From the NCBI GenBank assembly GCA_016806645.1, contig JACSYO010001640.1:543001-607000 (forward strand): a DNA stretch of 64,000 nucleotides, read 5' to 3'. The notes under the pieces were generated by a model. The model was not told the DNA's origin. It saw only the letters and a list, made by a program, of their open reading frames with translations, and did no database searches. The position numbers and the translations under genes are program-made. Below, one piece after another: positions 1 to 11,100 of this stretch. This DNA comes from Ophiodon elongatus (lineage: Eukaryota > Chordata > Actinopteri > Perciformes > Hexagrammidae). Numbering within the stretch: position 1 is the first letter of the stretch; each line of letters starts with the position of its first letter.

Positions 1-205
1 TGTCTACACCCACAACTGCACAGCGACACAGGCTACACACACTATTGTAAGGTTTGTGGATTACACAGCAGTTGTGGGGCTGAGCTACAGTGATGAGACG
101 GCCTACAGGTAGGAGCCCTGTAAAAGTGGTACCAGGACAAACGCCTCTCCCTGAATGTTTTTAAAACCATGGAGTTCATTGTGGATTACAGGAAATATAT
201 GTCAT
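1..205 (+). pseudogene. Decayed LINE reverse-transcriptase fragment, cut by window edge
   Basis: Frame 2 from the window start reads a stretch like the palm region of teleost non-LTR retrotransposon reverse transcriptases. It contains YTHNCTAT, then FVDYTAVVGL where active elements have FADDTTVVGL, then SDETAYR. A stop and a frame change follow, after which LSLNVFKT and FIVDYRK appear, the usual next motif. The catalytic Asp pair is degraded (VDY), so this is a dead relic whose 5' part lies outside the window. The L2/Rex-like class is inferred from memory of family motifs. Confidence 0.75.
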
Positions 206-1103
206 ATTTTATGTCTTTTTATGTTTATTTAGTTTTTCTTTAGAGAGGCCTCCCAGCGAAGGTGTTTAACACAATTGTACTTGTATGACAAATCGTTTAG
301 GATGCATGCTGGGCTTTCATTATTACAAGGTACAAGAGCACAATACACCATTTGTGAGACAGCAGAGCAAAGAGATGAATGCACAAAGACAGCTCATTAG
401 AAGAAATGTTTATCTTTGATGGGAGATGACTGCTGGGCTTTTTGTTGGTGGAACACGCATTAAAATCACCAGCACAGGTTTCCCATTTATCTGTCATTGT
501 TCGTCTTCTCGTCCATTATCTCTTTTTCTGTTTTTTCCCTTTTGAAATTATCAGAAAATGTGGGACATCCTGAGGCCTAGTTATATGAATAAAACGTATT
601 TGCATGAGGAAATTATGTTTGTTCCCTTTATTTGCATCCTCTTTGAACTTTCTTTCTTCCAGTAACCTCATTAATGATATCTCATTTACATCAAAGGATC
701 ATCTTACTGTATACCATAGAAGAGAGCCAACAGCATATTTCTGTGCATGGTACATGTCTCAGACTGCCATGGTTTCACTTATGGTATGATGATGCGCACA
801 CTCGGGCTATTACTTTTTCCACTCAAGTGTGATGGTATGCACATTGAAATCACAAGGAGTGCATGCCGTAATTACTGGTCTTGTCAAGCACTGAAATGAA
901 CTCAGTGAAGGTGAAATAGAGTTTAGAGACGACATATGACCGATCAGGTAGAGTAAATGCAAAACAGGAATGACAGCACAACAATATGCACTCTTTGAAA
1001 TATTGACATTGATTGTCCCATGAGAAATATATGGAGCTGTTGATTATAATTATGCCCAGAGCAATCCAGAAACGATTAGGCCCAACAGCAAGACAGGAAG
1101 ATA

Positions 1104-1106
<3 letters not shown>
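206..1106. other. Intergenic sequence upstream of syt9
   Basis: AT-rich sequence without convincing exons, RNA genes or repeats that I recognise. Short open frames here look random. Confidence 0.6.

Positions 1107-1147
<41 letters not shown>
1107..1147. repeat. (TC)n microsatellite
   Basis: About 20 uninterrupted TC units, roughly 0.9 kb upstream of the syt9 start codon. Confidence 0.98.
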
Positions 1148-1148
<1 letters not shown>

Positions 1149-1429
1149 TGCGCCTGTTCCTAATTTGTAATTAGTTCAGGATATGGCAAGACAAATCATG
1201 AATGTCACTGCAGATGAACCCCTAACTGCGGTTGGCAGGACCCTGTCGTGAAGAGGCCACTGAAAATATCAGTTCTCTCAGCTGGGTGGTGACAAAGATG
1301 CCACTGGTTTTAATGGTGCGGTTCTTATAAATTAATTTAAACAAAACTTTCAAATACAACGTTGTATGTCTGGCTTCTGAGTGATGTCTCGCTTCGGGTT
1401 TGAAAAGAGACTATTTCACAATACGAAAA

Positions 1430-2010
1430 AAAAAGTCACGTCATCCTCTGATTGGCCACCTGCAGTCACGTAAAACCACACCAGGCTCATCTTAGCTTTT
1501 GCTACAGGTTGTACCGCTGTCAAATCCAGCTATCCCTAACTATATTACAACGCTGCTCAACTTTACCTTGGCATGTTACCGCTTGAAGGCGTGACGACAA
1601 TGTGACAAGCCGCCTGGTGCAAACATTCACCGAGTGTCCGGCTCTGAAGCGCGCGCACATTTCAGCACCCTGGACAGCGCACGACGCTGCAGTGGCGATG
1701 CGTGGATTCAACCGGTGGCTTTCAACTAGAGCAGCAGTGTGAGGGGATCGTTACATAAACTCTTCGTGTTCCACATCTGGAAAACGCTGTTTGCACTCTG
1801 GATCACTTGGAATAGTGTTTTATTTTTTTCGATCTTTCTAATACAGAGCGTCTCCATCGACTCCATCGTGTGGGTAGGCGTGCCGCTGCCGGATGCGTGG
1901 TTGGCTCCAGAAGCCGTGCTGAGTAGCGTGGAATAGTGACTGTCAGGCGGGCGGAGTGCTGTGGTGGTGCTGCCGAAGAGACCCTCCATTTATAAGGATG
2001 CTGGTGGGAA
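1430..2010 (+). promoter_or_regulatory. syt9: Putative syt9 promoter and 5' UTR
   Basis: Base composition shifts here to CpG-containing sequence (many CG dinucleotides around 1500-1960), ending at the syt9 start codon. This is the usual look of a vertebrate CpG-type promoter plus 5' UTR. No clear TATA box is placed and the transcription start is unknown. Several upstream ATGs occur (1698, 1893, 1998). The last opens a short frame that overlaps the syt9 start. Confidence 0.55.
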
Positions 2011-2030
2011 ATGCCTGGAGACAAAGATGA
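1998..2030 (+). promoter_or_regulatory. Upstream ORF overlapping the syt9 start codon
   Basis: ATG at 1998 opens a 10-codon frame ending in TGA at 2028-2030, out of frame with and spanning the syt9 ATG at 2011. If the transcript includes it, ribosomes starting here would pass over the main start, so translation would depend on leaky scanning. Its context has A at -3. Confidence 0.45.
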
Positions 2031-2158
2031 CGAGATTTGTCAAAAGGCACTTGAACTCCTGTCAGATCTTTGCTCAAAGGGGGAAGTGGAGAACGAACAC
2101 TGCCTGGATTTTATCTACTATTTCCGAGACCTTGCCAGACCACGCTATACGGATTCAG
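2011..2158 (+). CDS. syt9: syt9 coding exon 1
   Basis: Residues 1-49 plus one base of codon 50, starting MPGDKDDEICQKAL. It encodes the luminal N-terminus with three Cys. The exon ends TTCAG|GTGAGG, a strong donor, phase 1. The start is chosen because it matches the SYT9 family start (MPG...) and lies in frame with the transmembrane exon. Confidence 0.95.
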
Positions 2159-5100
2159 GTGAGGCATCATTCACACGCTTGATTCAACGGTTGCATTGAA
2201 TTGAACTGAAGTGAACGTGCAAGTGTCTTATTTCATTGGACATTCTGCACCTAAAACTCAATGGGTGTTGACGCTATTGGTTCCAGTGCTTTCACAACCG
2301 ATTGGGAAATTCGATCTTAACAATTTCCCCTCACATTACTAATTATCTTATTACATTTTTTTTTTCGTGCAACGAAATTCACTTGCACGGCGACAGGCTC
2401 TCCTTTTCACTGAGAGACAAATTGGAGGTCTATAATTTTCAGTTCCAATTTACAATCTGCATTGACGGGAGTCTGACATTTTACAAGATTCAAACTGTGT
2501 GGTATTACTTCATAATTGACACATGTGCATGAATGCCAGCGGTGATATCGTGCAGTCGCAGAATTACACATCATAAAGTCGACGACTGCACAAAGGCTTT
2601 ACTCCTACACCTGCCTTCGCCGGTCGTGGCACACTAACTGTATCCTACTTCTTTGAAAGTTTACTACTGATTTAATTCTTCGTCTTACCGTTTTGTAAAA
2701 CCGCAATGGACATTCAGTCCCATGTAAATAATTAACGTGACCACAGAGTCACGTTTCATCATTACCAACACCTAGGCGGACCATCTTCATCGGATTGATG
2801 TGTGTGCGTGTGCGTGCGTGTGCGTGTGTGTCAGTGCGTGTGTGCAGAAGACGAGGGAGGGAATGTGAAGGAGCGAGAAAGCACAGTAACTGCAATCCTC
2901 CTCATACCTACTCCATTGATTCTGCTTCCATTAGTTTGGATTATCATTAATCATTCCTCGCCACATGAGAGTCCAGTGAATTACTCCTTCCCTGTTTCTG
3001 CCCCTCACCCATTTCCTTCAACCTTTTACTCTTCCTGATTTCCTTTATTCCTTAATCTCCCAGCTCTCTCCTCACTCCCTCATCCATCATAGGCCCTATC
3101 TGTCTTTTCCAGTTTGAATAGGGGATTTGCTAGGTGCTGTAGTAGAGTTAGCTATCAGGATGGCTTTCCTATAAGGTTCAATTTAAGTTCCGGCTGACTT
3201 GTGTTACCCTAAATGACAAATGTAGTATAGCAGTAGAAAAAACCCCTCAAAATACCTTTGAACCAGAGTTCCAGGTGGGCTGGATGGGATTCAGTTTTTC
3301 TGTTAAGGGTATACTGCTTAGGAACATTTATGTATTTTTCACAAACATTCTGGACATTCAACATAATCATGACATGGCAACTTCAGGATCCGACACTGGT
3401 AAAGGTTCATGGAGATGTAGCAGAAAGATAATCAGAGTCAGGGGCGGAGCGGATGGGTGTCTTCTGGTGCTTTAGCCCAGAATATTTTCTCAAAAGCCCT
3501 AAATCTTTTAGGTTTTTAAAATACCTTCAACTTTTTGTTGTTGCCCCTCAGTTTCTCTGTCTGAATCTAATATAATTGAATAATTGTTTTCTGGCCTAAC
3601 GGTCAATTAAAAGTATTGAAGACCACATTTACTTGCTGGGGATCCTTGATTTGCAATAAGAGATGCTCAGATTATTATGGAAAAAAATGCATGTATCCCC
3701 TAAAAATCAATTTTGTAAACTCCTGTATATGCCAAATTCCCACCCTACCTATGTATGTTATGTAACTTAACATCAGAGAATTTGCCTTGTATAAAGTGGC
3801 TGGAGAACAATTAGATATAACATTTATAGTTATTTCGTCCTTGGCAAATATCTTGTTTTCCCCAAATGATGTGTTGGCATTCCTTTATCAAATTACTTGA
3901 AAAATAGTGCATATAGCTGCCTTAAATGTGAAAAACAATCTAGGTTGCTAGGGTTTGGCTGAGCCCTGAATGTTTACAATGTCTGGTTTTGTCCCAGATC
4001 AGAGTTATCCATTAAGAAGTACGTTGTTGGAACATACAGTGTAAAGATCAATCAATACATGTCCCACCCTTCTTTTTATGATAAGAATTAATGTAACTTT
4101 AGGTCTACATGCTTTAAAGGAATGGTCAGACATTTTCGGGAAATATGTTGATAAGCTCTATTACTGAGTGTTAGATTAGATGATCAGTACCACTCTCATA
4201 TCAAAAGCTGGCCTGGCCTGGTTCTGTCTAAGGTGTAAAAACGACAAGTTGTGTTTTTTACGGGGTAATATGCAGGATTGTTTCTTGGCCAGACGTTCCG
4301 GAATCTCTGCTGGTTGTTTGGCAACCTGTCGGTGATTACAAGACTCCAGGAAGTCACTGTTCCTGGCATAGAGTGTAAGAAGTGAACATAGTCATTCTGA
4401 TATCCCCCCCATGGTTTGTGGATTGCATTTTTGAAGTCTCGAGTTTGGCATTTTGGCCAATCGCCATCTTGGATTTTGGCCATCTCCATCTTGTTTTTTT
4501 GCAACCAGTGAATGGAAGTGACCATATTTTGACTGCGGAGGAGTGATGTAGTGACACCATATATGGCTCTAGCAGAAGCAGGCTGTCAATCAAAAGGTAG
4601 CAACACCCTAAAGCATACCCTGCTTTATCGTCTAAATTTTATTCTAAATGGGACCATAATTTACGAAATGAACATCATGCTGTATTGAAGAAGATTTGAA
4701 ACTAAGAAATGAGACCCTAAACATTTTTCACAATGTTTACTGAGGTAATAAATCAAGTAAGAAGGAGGAATATTTCCTAATAGACTTCCATAAAATCTGA
4801 CTTCTTTTGGCAACCAGAGGAGCAACCTCCTGCTGGCCAGAAGAGAGAATGCAAGTTTAAGGAACTTCCACATTGGCTTCACTTTTCAGAACTTGAGGTT
4901 TCCTGGCCACGATTTAGGCTGAGTTCATGTCATTTCAGATTTACCGCAATTACCAGTTTCTGAGTTATAAATAGTGGCCATGTCAACATCTGCTGGGAAA
5001 TTTGTCTTTTTCTGAAATCTCCAATATTCCAAACATAACAAACATGGACGCTTCACGTCAGTCAAAGTTTGTCGTTCATGGTAATTCAACCTAAATTTAA

Positions 5101-8100
5101 TGAATATGTTATATTGTCAGTCACTGTGCAGGTTTTTTTTTACCCTCACAAATATACAATTATGCAACCATCTTGAGTTTTCGGGTGACATGAATGCTAA
5201 AGTTGACAACTGAAAATCAAGGGGAAAATTAAGCAATTTAAATACAGTTTTTACTCACAGAGATATGTTTAAGGCAAATAACAGCATCTCAGGTTGTAGA
5301 AGTTCATATATTGCTTTTTGAGCATTTGTTTGCCACCTACACTGTTGCACCTTTGAAGGTCCTGTGCTCTAAAATTGGTCCACTCTCTTTGTTGTGATGC
5401 AGTCTCGGAGTCCTTCCAAATGTCTATAGATTCTTGCAAGCAGCACTCTGCAGGAGGCCTGCCAAGCTGACTGTGGGCTCAATGTCCTCAGATGGCAAGT
5501 GCCTCAATTTCTCCACATTATTCTCCCAAATCACACATACTCTGGTATTGACAGGATCTCGAAGCACAGAAAGGACAGTTTGTCTGAGTTCCTGTGCAAT
5601 GTCTAATGACAGCGCCCACACAGAACCAGTCCTATATTAGGCAGTGCCGTTGGATTTGGAAGATAGGTTATACAAAACTATTATCGTCAAAGTCTTTTGA
5701 GATTTGCTGTGGCTGAAACTATAGAGTCTTTAAATGTGGTGTGACATGTAGTCTCATTTACTTTGAACTAACATGCATGTTAATGGTCAAACAAAATGTA
5801 AAAGATAAGTAACAAAGTGTGACAGCATTCCTTTGTAAATGTTTTAGTGTTAGCTTTTACATTAGATGTGTAGAAGAGCTTGCCAGGCGTGATTCAGTTC
5901 AAGCTTCCTGGTTGCAAGATGTTCTGTGATTTAGTTCCTCTTAAAAACACATGTTTTTCTCTTGGTGAGAAATCCTCTCTCTGTCAAATAAATCAAATGA
6001 AGTATCATCAAAGAATAAAAATAAATAAACAATAGCATCTTCTTCCACTTACAGAGCTGTATGGAATTTCAGTAGTGTTTTTGAATTGTGAATACTAACC
6101 AGAATAAAGAAAAACTTCTACTTGATATGATACTCATATTTATTATGATTATTATATTTCTTTAGACCAGGGGTGTCAAACATACGGCCCGCGGGCCGGA
6201 TCAGGCCCACGGATAGGTTTAATGATTTTGCAAAGCATAAAATTGAGCTGCAATTTTTGAAATTGCAATTTTTAAAGCATTGTGTTCTTGAAATTGCACC
6301 TATTTTTTCCTCAGAATTTTCAACTAACTTGAAGTGTTTTGTCAAGAGGATTTTTTGTGTTGTGTACATTTTCAGAATGTGCTTGTACTATTTTGGACCT
6401 AAGTAAAACAAAGAAAACAATCTGAAGTTGTCGTTATTTTTAAGTTATTATGCCATGATTTTATCGGTCCGGCCCACTTGAGAATAGATTTATAAATAGA
6501 TTTTATGATTTATGTGGCCCCTGAGCTAAAATGAGTTTGACACCCCTGCTTTAGACCATATCAGCATGCATTTATTTTGAAATCCTTGATTTTTTTGCCT
6601 ATTAAAGTGACTACCCCAATTGGTGGGGGGGGAGGGGGTAGAAAATTATATTATTGTATAATGTTATATACAAATTATACACTTATTACTTTTCCTTTGA
6701 GTTTTTTTATCTTGATCGACAAAATTAACAAAATCACGTTGCTATATTACTGTAGGCAATTAGTAGCTCATTGCACATGAACTGGTCACAAGTCTGTATC
6801 ACTGGCCTCACACACAAGGTTTATAACCAATAATCAGCCTGGTTAGGATGATATAACAGACTGATGCTATTAAAAACACACTGTGCCTGGACTTTCAATA
6901 TTTTAATACAATAAATTAAAGTTAACATCACAGCACATACAGGCATGGTAGTTAGACACAGAATGGTAAGCAGAGACTTGTAGTGCACAAAACAAAGTGT
7001 CTCAAATATACTGAATCAATAACTAACATGCACCATGATAAAAGAGGTGGTCCAGTAGATGAACAATGCATAAACCAACACTAGATGTGGTTTTCTACTA
7101 ATTGTAAATATGATGTACCTAAATTAAAATGTCTTCATACAGCTTACTTACATACAGCTTCAAACTATTTTCTTCCATAATAGTTGTTGTTGGGGAACCG
7201 TTCACTCCTGGACATTAATATTAACATTAAAGTAAAACAATATTAAAATATTTCATTTCAATTAACTATTTAATAGGCTAGCTTTTGATTTGATTATTTA
7301 GCATCATAGAGAAATGCAATGTACACCCCTAACATTGGACATAAATGATCTTGTGAACATTTAACTTGTGATCATCTAGCACAATCTGTAGAGCTGTTGG
7401 TATCGACTACGAATTGGGTTGCTGATATGAGGCTATTAATTTACCATCATAATTAAATACAGTGTAAACAACTTTGAGGGAGATTTGTATCTATCCTAAT
7501 ATAGTATTCACATGCCCATATGAACAGTGAAAGAGTTATTGGTCGCTGTGATCATTTCTCCTGTCCATACTAGATGGGATGTGACTGCAATTCTGTTGTC
7601 TGAAGATACCCTTGGACAGACAGGGCAAGACAAAAGAGAATAAAAAGAACCCCCCACTGACAAACAATGTTAGGGGTGAAGCTACTGATTAAAAAGAAAA
7701 TAAATAAGAGAAGTAAGTGTCTATTAATAACTTTGAAAGCTGGAGGGACACAAGCAAGTCTACCCTGTCACAAACCGGGCCGCACAGCTATGACATATGG
7801 CAACTGTGGCTCAGTGGTAGAGCAGAGGTCCCTCAATCAGAGGATCGGCGGTTTCGATCCCCGACTCCACTAGTCCACGTCGATGTGTCCTTGAGCAAGA
7901 CAGTTAACCCCAAGTTGCTCCCGTAACTGTGCCTACGGTGTCAATTAGAATCCTGATGGCACCTTGCATGGTAGCCCCTGTCATCAGTGTGTGATGACTT
8001 GTCACTTTGGATAAAAGCGTCAGCTCAATGAAATGTAATGTAATATGAGAAAAGACTGAGATGGACACAACCAAGAAATTAATACAATTATTTATTAACT

Positions 8101-11100
8101 TAAATATAACATAAACGACAAGCTTAATCTAACAGTGGCGTGCAGGTGAGTGGAAAGTGTGTATGCAATGTTGTATAGTGTAGAAACAAACCATAATCTC
8201 AACCAAAAACAAAATGGGTGACTCAGGGAGGAGAGAGCAACCAACTGAGAATAAAGAGGGTTTTTAAAAGATGGCCCATGTGTTGCCAGTGTTGCTGATG
8301 AGCTCAGGTGTTCCCACTCCTCTGATGACCCTCGGTCACGCCCACCTCCAATACCTGCAGGGAAACAGCCACACAAATGGAGTAACAGGCAGACAAAGCA
8401 GAGAGGGTCATCACAACCCCTAAACACAATTCACACAGCACCTCATTAATTCATTTATTTAAAGGTTTCTATAAGGTGTCCATATTTTCTCATGCAAGTC
8501 CAGCTTTCCTTTCATTTTTGTAATACAGGTAATTTAGTCTGATATAACTTGACATCTCCACCTTCCACTGAAATAGTGTTGGGGGAAAGGGGCCTTCCAG
8601 CTGACAGCAGTACATTTTTTTGCAGCAACACATGCAAGGTTACAGACTGAAAAATAGATAGAAAAAATATAAATAAGCCCAACAATGGGCCATCTCTTAA
8701 TTTCTTATGTATGGGATATCGATTATGGCACGATGATATTTGTGATGTGTAACTTTAGCCGTGATGTAATCATGATGAGTATATATATATATATATATTT
8801 CCTTTACTCTCATTTTTATCCACTTAGTTTGATCTACTATTATTTATTTATATACATATTAGAATATTATTAAGTTGATGTATCTGATTGTCTTAGTGTT
8901 TTCTCTATTACAAACGGCTTTGGTTCCTCCAATATTTGCTGGGTTGACTTTTTCTGTCCACTGTTCAGAAATATTGCCACTGACAATGCTGGGTTATTCA
9001 TATAGAAAAAAGGGGGAGAGAGACGTATGACTTATGTTCATAAACATGAGCACTGTTCCATATTACAGAGTGAATTATAATGGGTTGCTTGTTATTTTTC
9101 GAAGATTTTTTATTTCAATGTAAGGGCCTTAAATCCAAAGGCAATACATAATTGTTTTCTATTCTAGCCCACACACAGGATTTTCTAAACCATTGCTTCA
9201 GCAGTCTAAGTTTTGCAGCCCTTTATTATATTTTCATATAAAACCAAGCTCACCTGACTCAAGTGGGAGGTATAATACACTTATAGTCTCTGAGCTTTAC
9301 CTCTCAGAATAAAAGAAGATAATACAGATTGGATCTTTTTTAAACACACTCAGGGACCTGTATGGGGAGCATTTTAAATAAATAAGTTGGCCTAGGAAAC
9401 AGTTACCAATTCTCACTATTTCAATGGACACGTGAGTATTGTGTTAGGGTAGACTTGAAAATAAATCTGAATCAATACATTAAGACAAGGGAAAAACCAG
9501 GCGAGAGGCATTTCAAGACAAACAATGGACTGAAATTGCTGCGCATGGCAATAGATGTACTATTTGCTCTTGATGGCCAAATGGACCCAGCAGTTATTAA
9601 AGCTCATTAAGATTCATAACAATATTTGTAGTACTAATTATTATTTCACTACATTATCATTATATGTTTATTGCAAAGGAACTATCTGTTGTATTTTTCC
9701 CTCTGGTGGATGTATGCAAAAGGTACTGCGTAAGATAAGATTGAATTAAGATACAGCCCAAGACACCTTATCGCACATGCAAATACTTTGTTTTGACAAA
9801 GATAACACTCATGTTGTGAACTATTTTCAGTTCTGCTGTTATCTTGTTCTTCAATGATTACATAAATTAGCATTTCATCACTTCATCACCTTACCTCATA
9901 AAAACTAAAGCATGCAAAGAAGAACAGAGAGTGAGGGGGCACAGCATATAGAATGTGTATGCCTTTGATAATTATACATAGTGAGGTACAGTTGTCTTAA
10001 AAAGAACTGATGAAATGTCTTCCATCCTTATTATAATGTGACCTACATGCAGACCTAAACTCTACTGAGGAAGTATATTAGCTGATATGAGTAGTTCATG
10101 AAAAGACTATTGTGGACTGTTTCCAAAAATGTACCTTCAGATAGAACCACAAGATAACAAACATTTATTGCAATATACATTTACCAATATCTTAACATCT
10201 TTATGCAATGTTTCACAGGATTACACACTGCATATGGCTTGGCATTATTTGGCAATAAAAAGAAAGCCATTTAAATTAATTTCAAATTAAATCCAGTTCA
10301 GGTTCTGTTTCTTTCTACTTTCACTTTTTAAATGATTTATCTTTAAAAAAAAAAGAGAGAGACTTATTTCGGGAAAAAGTCACAGACTTTTTGAGAACAG
10401 AGATGATTCAGAAAGCCTGTTATGACTCTATTGGTTTACACCTCACTTCTCTCTTCATGGTGCTGGTGTAAACAAATGCACTGCAGGAATATTCATGCTA
10501 CGCTTTGAAAACATAAACCTTTACTTGACAGACTGTGAACGGTTACATTACATTTCACTTAGCTGATGCTTTTATCCAAAGTGACTTACAATGAGTGCAT
10601 TCATCACACACTGATGACAGGGGCTACCATGCAAGGTGCCATCTGCCAATCAGGATTCTAACTAACACCGTAGGCACAGTTACGGGAGCAATTTGGGGTT
10701 CAGAGGATAATTAAATAAATGTAGTTCATTCTAATTAATCTTGTTGAGGATTTCTTGTCACAATAAAGAAAAGAAGAGAGGAAAACCCCACAGAAACCCC
10801 ACTGTTATAATAATATAAAGATGAATAAAGATGTTAGTTACGTAGTACAAAGTAACATCATTTGTCATAAGACATTCTTCTAATGCAAGGGGGGCAAACT
10901 TTTTTTGATTTTGGGCCACTTACAGAAAAGTTCAGGGAGTCATGGGCCAATTTGACATTACAGTTGTTTATTATTCCAAAATAGTGTTTTTGTATCTGCT
11001 GCTCTTAAATTTGAGTCTAAATTAATTCAATACTTTTGAAATGTAATACAGTGCATGGCCCACTTAACATATTATGTTGTTTTAAAAATCCGAAAAAAGT

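Noticed and set aside
7798..7870. Possible functional tRNA gene
   Set aside because: A and B boxes are present but the acceptor stem does not pair well. The sequence continues into a SINE body and tail that recurs at 10541-10703.
8095..8427. 110-codon minus-strand frame after the SINE
   Set aside because: Lies in a repeat-like block, with low-complexity hydrophobic content and no recognisable domain.
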